A stretch of 16,401 nucleotides of DNA. It comes from Kordiimonadaceae bacterium. GTDB taxonomy: Bacteria; Pseudomonadota; Alphaproteobacteria; Sphingomonadales; Kordiimonadaceae. Position 1 is the first letter of the stretch. Every line of letters begins with the position of its first letter. Position numbers and translations under genes: made by a program. The stretch spans positions 1 to 16,401 of the forward strand of contig JAESTR010000016.1 in assembly GCA_016763495.1 (NCBI GenBank), read 5' to 3'. Shown here in pieces: positions 7,357 through 15,712 of the stretch. A model generated the notes under the pieces. The model searched no databases and was not told the origin of the DNA. It saw nothing but the letters and a program-made list of their open reading frames with translations.

Positions 7357-7421
7357 AAAGTTTGCGCCATCACCTAGCCAATTAAGCACTCGGTGCAGCT
7401 ATAGTTCATCTATATCAAAAC

Positions 7422-9050
7422 CTAAGCTGTTGGCAGCTTATACTCCTTAAACTGCTCTCTCAGATCCTTTTTAGATATTTTGCCTGTGGCAGTATGCGGC
7501 AGTTCTTCAACCAATTGAAGGTCATCTGGCAACCACCATTTGGCTATTTTGTCCAAAAGAAAGGCATTCATCTCTTCTAAAGTGATGGTTTCACCTTTTT
7601 CCGGCACGATCACGATCAACGGCCGTTCATCCCACTTTGGATGGTAAATACCAATGACAGCTGCTTCAGCAACTTTTGGGTGGCCAATTGCAGCGTTTTC
7701 CATATCAATTGAACTGATCCACTCGCCACCAGACTTAATAACATCTTTGGCGCGGTCGGTGATTTGCATATACCCATATTCATCAATGCAGGAAACATCG
7801 CCCGTATCGAACCAATTATCGTCATCCAACACTTTGCCGCCTTCATCGCGGAAGTATGATTCCACCACCCAAGGGCCCCGCACAAGCAACCGGCCTGATG
7901 TTTTACCATCACGCGGTAGCTCATTTCCTTCATCGTCCTGCACACACATCTCAACGCCTAAAACAGGGCGACCTTGCTTGCATTGAATATCAAGTTTTTC
8001 TTCTGATGACAGGTTGGTAATAGCGCTATTTTCACTACCCAAACTACCTAGCGGGCTGGTTTCTGTCATGCCCCAAGCATGGTTCACCCGTACACCGTAT
8101 TTTTCTTGAAATGCCTGAATCATAGACCGAGGCGCGGCAGAACCACCAATGGTTACAGTAGTTAGCGAACCACAATCTTTACCTGTTGCCTCCAGAAATT
8201 TCAGCATGCCCATCCAGATAGTTGGCACAGCAGCGGTCACCGTCACGCCTTCTTTTATCATCATGCCGTGTAATGTTTCAGGGTCATGGATTGGGCCATT
8301 GAGCACAAGTTTGGCGCCAGTACCTGCAGCAGCATAAGGAATACCCCACGCATTGGCATGGAACATGGGCACAACCGGCAAAATAACCGACTTCGCACCA
8401 ATACCAAGCGTGTCACCTGAAATTGCCAACAGTGTATGCAAGAAATTAGACCGATGAGAATAGAGCACGCCTTTCGGGTTGCCCGTTGTGCCCGACGTAT
8501 AACAAAGCGAGCAAGCTGCATTTTCATCAAGGGCTGGCCACTTATAATCACCATTTTCGGCATCGATCAGCTCTTCATAGCTAACAGCGCCTTTGAGGGT
8601 TGTCTCAGGCATATGATCACGCCCAACCAAAATGACAAATTTTTCTACTGTTTTTAGCTGGGCAGCTACTTTTTCAATGAGCGGCACAAAAGTCACATCC
8701 AGCATCAGAACTTTGTCTTCTGCATGGTTCAAAATATAAACCAACTGCTCCGGGAATAATCGCGGGTTCACAGTGTGAGTCACGGCCCCCATACCTGAGG
8801 ACCCAAACCAAATTTCCATATGCCGGTGCGTATTCCACGCAAGTGTCGCCACCCGGTCTCCTTCAACCACACCAAGGCGGCCAAGAGCCTGCGCGCATTT
8901 TTTTGCCCGCACTGTCATCTCGCGGTAAGTATACCGAAATTCGCCGCCCTCTGGCAGCATGGAAAAGACTTCACTGTTTGGATGATTTACATTTGCATGC
9001 TCCAAAAATTTTGAAACAAGCAATGGCCAATCCTGCATCTGTCCTAACAT
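7422..9050 (-). CDS. AlkK-like medium/long-chain fatty acid-CoA ligase
   Basis: ATP-dependent acyl-CoA synthetase of the ANL (AMP-binding) superfamily that activates free fatty acids to acyl-CoA, feeding beta-oxidation. At 542 residues it matches the AlkK-type group in length and in its opening MLGQM. The P-loop [11 protein letters not shown] is at 184-194, preceded by [14 protein letters not shown] at 226-236; WGMTETSP at 326-333; the TGD aspartate at 418; [16 protein letters not shown] at 431-446; and the adenylation lysine Lys524 in [10 protein letters not shown]. All catalytic motifs are intact. Chain-length preference cannot be read with certainty. ATG 9050 has GGGAGA seven bases upstream. 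Upstream lies a candidate promoter whose -10 box overlaps a 17-base palindrome, suggesting repression, perhaps relieved by acyl-CoA. The DUF2842 terminator serves its 3' end. Confidence 0.93.
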   Translation of the reverse strand: MLGQMQDWPLLVSKFLEHANVNHPNSEVFSMLPEGGEFRYTYREMTVRAKKCAQALGRLGVVEGDRVATLAWNTHRHMEIWFGSSGMGAVTHTVNPRLFPEQLVYILNHAEDKVLMLDVTFVPLIEKVAAQLKTVEKFVILVGRDHMPETTLKGAVSYEELIDAENGDYKWPALDENAACSLCYTSGTTGNPKGVLYSHRSNFLHTLLAISGDTLGIGAKSVILPVVPMFHANAWGIPYAAAGTGAKLVLNGPIHDPETLHGMMIKEGVTVTAAVPTIWMGMLKFLEATGKDCGSLTTVTIGGSAAPRSMIQAFQEKYGVRVNHAWGMTETSPLGSLGSENSAITNLSSEEKLDIQCKQGRPVLGVEMCVQDDEGNELPRDGKTSGRLLVRGPWVVESYFRDEGGKVLDDDNWFDTGDVSCIDEYGYMQITDRAKDVIKSGGEWISSIDMENAAIGHPKVAEAAVIGIYHPKWDERPLIVIVPEKGETITLEEMNAFLLDKIAKWWLPDDLQLVEELPHTATGKISKKDLREQFKEYKLPTA

Positions 9051-9084
9051 CTAAAAAGTCTCCCGGTTTTGCAAATGTTACTGA

Positions 9085-9124
9085 ATGTCTTGTTAAGACA
9101 TAGCGCCACACGAAGAGATTTCAA
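9085..9124 (-). promoter_or_regulatory. Ligase promoter overlapped by a palindromic operator
   Basis: On the minus strand TTGAAA (9124-9119) and TATGTC (9102-9097) are separated by 16 bases, a reasonable sigma-70-type promoter about 40 bases before the ligase ATG. The perfect inverted repeat ATGTCTT-gtt-AAGACAT (9085-9101, plus strand) covers most of the -10 box and the expected start point. A 17-base palindrome at this position is typical of a TetR- or GntR-type repressor site. No regulator gene is adjacent within the window, so the protein is unknown. Confidence 0.5.
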
Positions 9125-9171
9125 ACGCAATAAGCCGTAGCGTTAAAATTAATTGAATAGTGGCACCCCAG

Positions 9172-9190
9172 CCATACTGAAACCGTATGG
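9172..9190. repeat. Short inverted repeat downstream of DUF6476
   Basis: CCATAC (9172-9177) and GTATGG (9185-9190) form a six-base inverted repeat around seven bases. It lies 47 bases past the DUF6476 stop and about 48 bases upstream of the ligase promoter. No T-run follows on the minus strand, so it is at best a weak terminator; it could instead be a second protein-binding site. Confidence 0.3.
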
Positions 9191-9236
9191 ATTTACTTCT
9201 GTAAACGAGAGTTAAAACGGCCTATTTTTCGGGTGA

Positions 9237-9665
9237 TCAGTTGGCTTTGGGAATTGTGATTCTGCTGGTTTTACCAGTAGCGCTATTCACAAAAACTAAA
9301 TAATCGGCACCATTACCCTTAAAGCGCAGCATAACATACCCATCCTGGAGTTTCACGTCTGACAGAGGCAAACCGTCGGGGCGTTCAATGATCAGGTCTT
9401 TAAATCCCACAGGCAATACACTCGCGGGCACTGTAGCGCCAGTGTGTGCTGTACCAGAGGTTGCCAAAGACTGCGCCACCACAGGGCGAGGTTTCTTTGT
9501 ATTGTCGCCTGTCGCCACCTTGTAGCCAATAAGCGCGAGCATGCCGACAATCGCGACGCCCAAACCAACAACCACAGCCCACAACCAAACGGGTGTCTTC
9601 ACCACTTCGTCTTCTTCAGCATTATTTGTACTGTTAGGCGTGACATTTTGTTGTCCGGCAGTCAT
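9237..9665 (-). CDS. DUF6476-like single-pass membrane protein
   Basis: A 142-residue protein with a polar, acidic N-terminal tail (AEEDE at 16-20), one membrane helix at about 26-47 (WLWAVVVGLGVAIVGMLALIGY), a basic stop-transfer patch, a low-complexity Ala/Thr/Ser linker and a small C-terminal beta-rich domain ending in a family-like segment (VFVNSATGKTSRITIP). The topology suggests a cytosolic N-terminus and periplasmic C-terminus. Its length, layout and position next to the RluD-type synthase and rpoH match the alphaproteobacterial DUF6476 proteins as I recall them; function unknown. ATG 9665 has GGAGA six bases upstream. It diverges from RluD with only 11 bases between the start codons, so their 5' ends must overlap unless transcripts are leaderless. 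Confidence 0.68.
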   Translation of the reverse strand: MTAGQQNVTPNSTNNAEEDEVVKTPVWLWAVVVGLGVAIVGMLALIGYKVATGDNTKKPRPVVAQSLATSGTAHTGATVPASVLPVGFKDLIIERPDGLPLSDVKLQDGYVMLRFKGNGADYLVFVNSATGKTSRITIPKAN

Positions 9666-9676
9666 AAGGGGTCTCC

Positions 9677-10657
9677 ATGATCAACATATTCGAAATACAT
9701 ACCAGCCCTGCAGATGCTGGCACACGGCTTGATAAGCTTTTAGCCGGTGCATTGCCAGATATTTCACGTAGCAGACTTAAGGCTCTGATCAAAGAAGGGC
9801 ATGTGAGCTGTAGTGGCAAGGTGGTTACTAGCCCGTCGCGCTCAGTGAAAGTTGGCGAGGAATACCGGGTTGCTCCGCCTGAACCAGAAGACGCGGAACC
9901 CGCAGCAGAAAATATCCCGATTGAGATAATTTTCGAAGACGAGCATTTGGTGGTTGTGAACAAACCAGCAGGTATGGTTGTGCACCCTGCCGCGGGCAAC
10001 CATACTGGTACGCTGGTCAATGCACTACTACATCACTGCGATGGCAGCCTTTCAGGCATAGGCGGTGTGAAGCGCCCCGGCATTGTGCACCGCATCGACA
10101 AAGAAACTAGTGGCTTGCTTGTGGTTGCCAAACACGACAAAGCCCACAATGGCCTTGCTGAACAATTCGCAGACCATTCCATAGAAAGAACATATACCGC
10201 TATTTGCAAAGGCCACCCACGCCCGGCCAGCAATAGAATAGAAGGTAACATTGCCCGGCACCCAGTTGACAGAAAACGCATGGCTGTTGCTGAAAGTGCG
10301 GGCAAGTGGGCTGCAACACACTATAAAATCATATCCGCCTACAGCCAAAGTAGCACGCCAGTCGCTAGTGAAATTGAATGCCGACTAGAAACTGGCCGAA
10401 CGCATCAGATACGTGTGCATATGGCGCACATAGGGCACGCGCTTGTTGGTGACCAAGTTTACAATAAAAACAACAAATTGTCTTCGAGCATCAAAGGCCC
10501 CGTTCGAGCTGCATTGCAATCCTTTAGCCGCCAGGCCCTCCACGCTCGTACTCTAGGATTTAACCACCCTGTCACAGGTAAGCCCTTTAAATTCCATAGT
10601 GAATTACCATATGACATTACTCAGCTTCTAAATGCGTTAGAGCCGCATAAGCTTTAA
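9677..10657 (+). CDS. rluD: RluD-type 23S rRNA pseudouridine synthase (RluA family)
   Basis: Pseudouridine synthase of 326 residues that isomerises uridines in RNA; RluD modifies helix 69 of 23S rRNA (positions 1911, 1915 and 1917 in E. coli). The order is an S4 RNA-binding domain (about 13-65, with DISRSRLKALIKEG at 28-41), then the catalytic domain with VVNKPAGMVVHPAAGN (93-108), the motif HRIDKETSG (138-146) containing catalytic Asp141, and LETGRTHQIRVHMAHIGHALVGD (237-259). Length and the S4 domain fit RluD or RluC better than RluA, and RluD is the usual occupant of this alphaproteobacterial location. ATG 9677 has AAGGGG with a five-base spacer, abutting the Shine-Dalgarno of the divergent gene. 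rpoH follows 65 bases downstream on the same strand. Confidence 0.9.
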   Translation: MINIFEIHTSPADAGTRLDKLLAGALPDISRSRLKALIKEGHVSCSGKVVTSPSRSVKVGEEYRVAPPEPEDAEPAAENIPIEIIFEDEHLVVVNKPAGMVVHPAAGNHTGTLVNALLHHCDGSLSGIGGVKRPGIVHRIDKETSGLLVVAKHDKAHNGLAEQFADHSIERTYTAICKGHPRPASNRIEGNIARHPVDRKRMAVAESAGKWAATHYKIISAYSQSSTPVASEIECRLETGRTHQIRVHMAHIGHALVGDQVYNKNNKLSSSIKGPVRAALQSFSRQALHARTLGFNHPVTGKPFKFHSELPYDITQLLNALEPHKL

Positions 10658-10662
10658 ACCAT

Positions 10663-10691
10663 TTGTAAGTACAATATTTATACACTATGCG
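10663..10691 (+). promoter_or_regulatory. Candidate promoter for rpoH
   Basis: TTGTAA at 10663-10668 and TATGCG at 10686-10691 are separated by 17 bases. The -35 box is fair and the -10 box weak (three of six). It lies just after the RluD stop and would give a leader of about 25 bases before the rpoH ATG. No heat-shock-type promoter (CTTGAAA with CCCCAT) was seen here. Consensus matching only. Confidence 0.35.
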
Positions 10692-10722
10692 ACATTAGTT
10701 ATTGGGAATTTAGGGGCACATC

Positions 10723-11622
10723 ATGACGTATAAAAGCAATCTACCTGCGTTGACACCAGAAGGCAGCCTTAGCCAGTATTTACAGCAAATCCGCACGTTC
10801 CCAATGCTGGAAGCGAATGAAGAATATATGCTCGCCAAATCATGGGTCGAACATGAAGACAGTGAAAGTGCCCGTAAAATGGTTACGAGCCATCTTCGGC
10901 TAGTGGCGAAAATCGCTATGGGTTACCGCGGCTACGGCCTCCCTGTTGCTGACCTTATTTCTGAAGGCAACGTGGGCATGATGCAGGCGGTGAAACGCTT
11001 TGACCCAGAAAAAGGCTTCCGCCTCGCCACCTACGCGATGTGGTGGATACGTGCCTCAATTCAAGAATATATACTGCGCAGCTGGAGCTTGGTAAAAATC
11101 GGCACCACGGCGGCACAGAAGAAACTATTTTTCAACTTGCGGCGCCTTAAAGGGCAGATTGAAGCTGTTGAAGAAGGTGATTTGACCGCAGAACATGTGG
11201 CTACAATAGCTGAAAAACTTAGCGTAAGTGAAACTGAAGTTATTTCCATGAACCGCCGCATGTCTGCGCATGACCATTCCTTGAATGCGCCATTAAAAGC
11301 AGATGCAGAAGGGGAATGGCAGGACTTTCTAGTATCAGAAGAGCCTGACCAAGAAACCGTCACGGCAGACAAAGAAGAAAGAAACCAACGCCTGGGGCTA
11401 CTTTCCAAAGCAATGGAAGGGCTGAACGACCGCGAAAAACATATTCTGACAGAAAGGCGTCTTTCTGAGCCAGCGAAAACGCTGGAAGAATTATCGCAGC
11501 ATTATGAGATTAGTCGCGAACGAGTAAGGCAGATTGAAGTGCGTGCTTTTGAGAAGGTGCAAAAATCTATTCGATTGGCAGCAAGCGAGTCTGGCCTCGG
11601 AAACCTAAACCCTACCCGGTAA
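10723..11622 (+). CDS. rpoH: RNA polymerase heat-shock sigma factor RpoH (sigma-32)
   Basis: Sigma-70-family group 3 factor of 299 residues that directs RNA polymerase to heat-shock promoters. Region 2 includes HLRLVAKIAMGYRGYGLPVADLISEGNVGMMQAVKRFDPEKGFR (57-100) and the promoter-melting WWIRASIQEYILRSWSLVKIGT (107-128). The RpoH box QKKLFFNLR (132-140), involved in core binding and FtsH/DnaK control and diagnostic of RpoH, is intact. Region 4.2 is a helix-turn-helix with TLEELSQHYEISRERVRQIE (253-272). ATG 10723 has AGGGG six bases upstream. Alphaproteobacteria often have two rpoH copies, so which paralogue this is cannot be told from the window. It ends 8 bases from the convergent membrane-protein gene. 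Confidence 0.96.
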   Translation: MTYKSNLPALTPEGSLSQYLQQIRTFPMLEANEEYMLAKSWVEHEDSESARKMVTSHLRLVAKIAMGYRGYGLPVADLISEGNVGMMQAVKRFDPEKGFRLATYAMWWIRASIQEYILRSWSLVKIGTTAAQKKLFFNLRRLKGQIEAVEEGDLTAEHVATIAEKLSVSETEVISMNRRMSAHDHSLNAPLKADAEGEWQDFLVSEEPDQETVTADKEERNQRLGLLSKAMEGLNDREKHILTERRLSEPAKTLEELSQHYEISRERVRQIEVRAFEKVQKSIRLAASESGLGNLNPTR

Positions 11623-11630
11623 TTCTTCGT

Positions 11631-12167
11631 CTATTTCTTGAATCTACTTGCTGGTGCCATGGGTGAAACATCATCTTTGGTACCAAGCACCTCGGAGCTC
11701 CAAAGATCAACAAGCCCTTGTTTTTGCTGAATAATTGATTTGGTACGCTCTTGAGCAATCATTTGCAAAATAAACGCAGCGACCATTGGCCCCACAAAAA
11801 TGAGGGCGTACCCTAACGCTGCGGCACCCCACATCACAAGGAGATTAATCGGCTCCCCAACTACATCATAAGCCGTGTTAGGTCGCGCCCAGACATCAGG
11901 AAACTGGGTTAGAATGCCGGTGAGATTAGCAAAAGCCACACACTGTAATTTCTCAGACTTAAAAGCACCTTTACTGGTAAAAGCCAATACCAGCGTTGGC
12001 ACAAGTCCTGCGGCAACAAGAACAGCAGCCCCTGTTTTAAAGACCGCGAGTATTCCAAGCACAACCATTACTGTAGGCAAAAAAGGACTTCCGCCTTGAC
12101 CGCGTGCTTTCCGCCGCCTAATCGGTTTCTTTGACGCTGTTTTCTTTTGAATTGATTTCTTCGCCAT
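11631..12167 (-). CDS. Small basic membrane protein, partner of the kinase-like gene
   Basis: I do not recognise a named family. The 178-residue protein has a very basic N-terminal tail (KKxIQKKTASKKPIRRRKAR, 3-22), a pair of hydrophobic segments at about 30-66 with the turn AAGLVPTLV (52-60), a middle region with an aromatic FPDVWARP stretch, then membrane segments at about 108-137 (MWGAAALGYALIFVGPMVAAF). The C-terminal part (IIQQKQGLVDLW...) is polar and probably cytosolic. Two adjacent ATGs exist; the second (12167) has AAGGA with a six-base spacer and is preferred over 12170 (three bases). The upstream gene's stop codon lies within this Shine-Dalgarno, so translation is probably coupled. 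Tight pairing with the kinase-like gene suggests a joint membrane complex; this is inference. Confidence 0.72.
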   Translation of the reverse strand: MAKKSIQKKTASKKPIRRRKARGQGGSPFLPTVMVVLGILAVFKTGAAVLVAAGLVPTLVLAFTSKGAFKSEKLQCVAFANLTGILTQFPDVWARPNTAYDVVGEPINLLVMWGAAALGYALIFVGPMVAAFILQMIAQERTKSIIQQKQGLVDLWSSEVLGTKDDVSPMAPASRFKK

Positions 12168-12176
12168 CATCGGTCC

Positions 12177-14198
12177 TTAAAAGAAAGTCAAAAAGCTTAT
12201 GAGTAAAAAAGTAAAAAAGGAAACGTATCTTGCACCCAAAAAGCCTTTTTTTAGTGCGGGGACATGCGAAGGCAAAACCTTAATCGCAAGCATCTGGCGT
12301 TCCTTCTCAAGCTTAGCCACCAAGGCACAAGCTTGAGAGAACTCACGGTCATCAAGAGCCTGTACTTGCGCCATGTTGACTTCCACCATTACCTTGGTGA
12401 TGTCACCGCCCTTTTTAAGCTTATCAAGCGCCGCTTGCACGAATTCGCGTCGTTTTTTATTCTTCAAGCCTTTAACCGCAGGTGCAAGGCCATCAACCAG
12501 CTTTTCAGCCAGATGCGGCAAAACCTCCAGATGGAGCCGGCGCTGCAAATTTCCGAACAGTTCAACTGCCATAATGTTAAATTTGGCAGGATTGCTTTGC
12601 GCAACAGCAAGGTTATTGAACTCTCGTTCTAGGCCTTCCCCGTGCGTTGCACAAAAAGCAGCTACATGCCGGTCCAAAAGTATATTTTTACCACCACCCG
12701 CGCCCGACAATCTATCAAGTGCACGCATCATCTGCTTAATGGACCCTATCCAAACCCTGTCGAAACGCATACTGGCACACGGCAAAATTGGATTAAGCTC
12801 ATACAACACACGTTCCATGCCACGACCCAATTGTTTACTAGGTCCGTGCTCAAATGATTTTTTAATCTCGGTAATATCAGTACCAAATGTTGGGCTTTTA
12901 TCACCTACTATTTCCGTCAGGGCAGACATGAACTTCTGATCGAAAATCTCAAGGATCAAGCCTAGTACATCTTTATCATCACGCTCAAAAGCTTCAGCGA
13001 CCAAACCTGGAATACCGGAAGGCACCAGTGCCAATCCCTTATAATAAATAGGGCCGGTCGGATGTAAAAACATGCAGACCCGCGCCACCATTTGATAGTC
13101 GTCGGCTCTAATCCCGCCAAAGCCCTCTGACGGGCGCACATTAAGCGTATTTTCCAGCTTCTCAGTTAAAATTTCATCTCTGAAGGAGATTTGAAGCCAA
13201 GACGGAAAATCGACGGATTTCAAAAATTCTGCTGCTTCGCGCGGTTCGCGGCCAACAGCGTCAGCAAGCAAGCGTCTGTCTACAAACGCTACACCCATAA
13301 AGCTGGTAGGGCGGCTCATCGACCATGTAGACATGCTTGTGCGCTTAGACTTGCCAATGCCCTCAAACCAATCGAGCACTTCTTCAGCACCCCAGCGTTC
13401 GTCAAGCTCATCAGCCATTAGACCACGGATTAAAGTCCCCATCGCACCGGGGATATCACGGCCTCCACTCAATGCCCAATAAGAACCTTGGTTCACACGC
13501 GCCATACAGAGAGTGCTGCGGGTCCGGCCTTTATAAAGAATTTCACCGAAGAACAAACTCTGGAGGGTAGCGCCCAACTGATAAAAATCTGTTGCGTGCC
13601 CGCCACCGCCACGTGCTGTTTTATCTGCAAACGCTATCTCGAGTGCCTCATTGGCAAACGGTTGCATATAGCCGACAGGTGTTGTGTAACATTCGCCGAT
13701 CACCACTTCATTACTGTCTGGTGAAACAAAATGAACTTTCGCGGCTGATATACCCCGGTGCACCATGCCACGTTTGTGCATAGCGGTTAGGGCTTTCAAA
13801 AGTGATAACACAACACTCTGACGCAAAATCTGCGCATTCACTCGCGGGTGTAATCCACCTTTTGGGTCAAATAATGCACCACCAGTAGGCCGATTAAAAA
13901 TCGTGACAAGACGTTGTTTTATGCCTTGAGCTTCCAACGTCATAAGCCCCCTATTTACAGGGCAAACCAAATTTCCAATAGGGTGAGATTGTAATTGCTT
14001 ATAAAGATCATTCCTCAACGGCACCGTAGGCTTATGAACAAAAGCATAAATGTCAGATGACTTCTTTTCGCGATCCACAGCCTCAAAGGCACTCCCGCCG
14101 GGAGTGTCAAATTCAGGTAATGGCGAAGCAATTTTTACTTCGTATCGATCCCCAAATGAACTTTGGCCCACAGGAACTGGTGTTATATCACCGCTCAA
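12177..14198 (-). CDS. Degenerate protein kinase-like (pseudokinase) protein with C-terminal membrane anchor
   Basis: A 673-residue protein. Residues about 15-285 keep the outline of a eukaryotic-like Ser/Thr kinase: a loop-like TPGGSAFEA (32-40), strand IYAFVHKP (50-57), AMHKRGMVHRGISAAKVHF (139-157) at the catalytic loop, the activation-loop region VVIGECYTTP (165-174), DFYQLGATL (204-212) equivalent to the DxWSLG helix, and DERWGAEEVLDWF (266-278) at the end. Catalytic residues are missing: HRD reads HRG (Gly149), the metal-binding Asn position is Lys154, DFG reads GEC, and the VAIK lysine appears replaced by Val54. The 300-650 region is uncharacterised and ends in helices; 655-673 is a single C-terminal membrane segment. 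TTG 14198 has AAGGA seven bases upstream, and an in-frame TAA five codons earlier (14213-14211) rules out an earlier start. It is cotranscribed with the membrane protein that follows. Confidence 0.82.
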   Translation of the reverse strand: MSGDITPVPVGQSSFGDRYEVKIASPLPEFDTPGGSAFEAVDREKKSSDIYAFVHKPTVPLRNDLYKQLQSHPIGNLVCPVNRGLMTLEAQGIKQRLVTIFNRPTGGALFDPKGGLHPRVNAQILRQSVVLSLLKALTAMHKRGMVHRGISAAKVHFVSPDSNEVVIGECYTTPVGYMQPFANEALEIAFADKTARGGGGHATDFYQLGATLQSLFFGEILYKGRTRSTLCMARVNQGSYWALSGGRDIPGAMGTLIRGLMADELDERWGAEEVLDWFEGIGKSKRTSMSTWSMSRPTSFMGVAFVDRRLLADAVGREPREAAEFLKSVDFPSWLQISFRDEILTEKLENTLNVRPSEGFGGIRADDYQMVARVCMFLHPTGPIYYKGLALVPSGIPGLVAEAFERDDKDVLGLILEIFDQKFMSALTEIVGDKSPTFGTDITEIKKSFEHGPSKQLGRGMERVLYELNPILPCASMRFDRVWIGSIKQMMRALDRLSGAGGGKNILLDRHVAAFCATHGEGLEREFNNLAVAQSNPAKFNIMAVELFGNLQRRLHLEVLPHLAEKLVDGLAPAVKGLKNKKRREFVQAALDKLKKGGDITKVMVEVNMAQVQALDDREFSQACALVAKLEKERQMLAIKVLPSHVPALKKGFLGARYVSFFTFLLISFLTFF

Positions 14199-14252
14199 AA
14201 GAACTTCCTTTTAAACTCTTTCAGCCGACCTCCCCACGTGGTACGCGCTGGC

Positions 14253-14280
14253 TATATACTATACAAACTCATGCCTGCAA
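14253..14280 (-). promoter_or_regulatory. Candidate promoter for the kinase-like operon
   Basis: On the minus strand TTGCAG (14280-14275) and TATATA (14258-14253) are 16 bases apart; an overlapping TATAGT (14263-14258) is an alternative -10. It lies between the purA terminator and the TTG start, where a promoter is needed. The -35 is weak, so the exact boxes are uncertain. Confidence 0.35.
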
Positions 14281-14326
14281 TATCGTTAACAATATGAATC
14301 ATATACAGTAAATTCATAAGTACCAC

Positions 14327-14360
14327 AAAAAAACGCTGCCAGCGCTTGGCTAACAGCGTT
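14327..14360 (-). terminator. Intrinsic terminator of purA
   Basis: On the minus strand AACGCTG (14360-14354) pairs with CAGCGTT (14338-14332), extended inward by TTAGC/GCTGG with two G-T pairs, giving a stem of about twelve base pairs with a small loop. Seven T residues follow (14333-14327). It begins 21 bases past the purA stop codon and separates purA from the kinase-like operon. Confidence 0.88.
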
Positions 14361-14380
14361 CTTAAGAACTGTTTTAAGCT

Positions 14381-15688
<1,308 letters not shown>

Positions 15689-15712
15689 TTAGTGCCCAAA
15701 GAAATATGGGCT

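Noticed and set aside
10692..10722. RNA thermometer in the rpoH leader
   Set aside because: The likely leader is about 25 bases and shows no stem covering the AGGGG ribosome site.
15694..15711. Hairpin GCCCA/TGGGC between hisZ and purA as a terminator or riboswitch
   Set aside because: The stem is only five pairs and lacks a T-run; purA has its own ribosome site just after, so it is noted with purA only.
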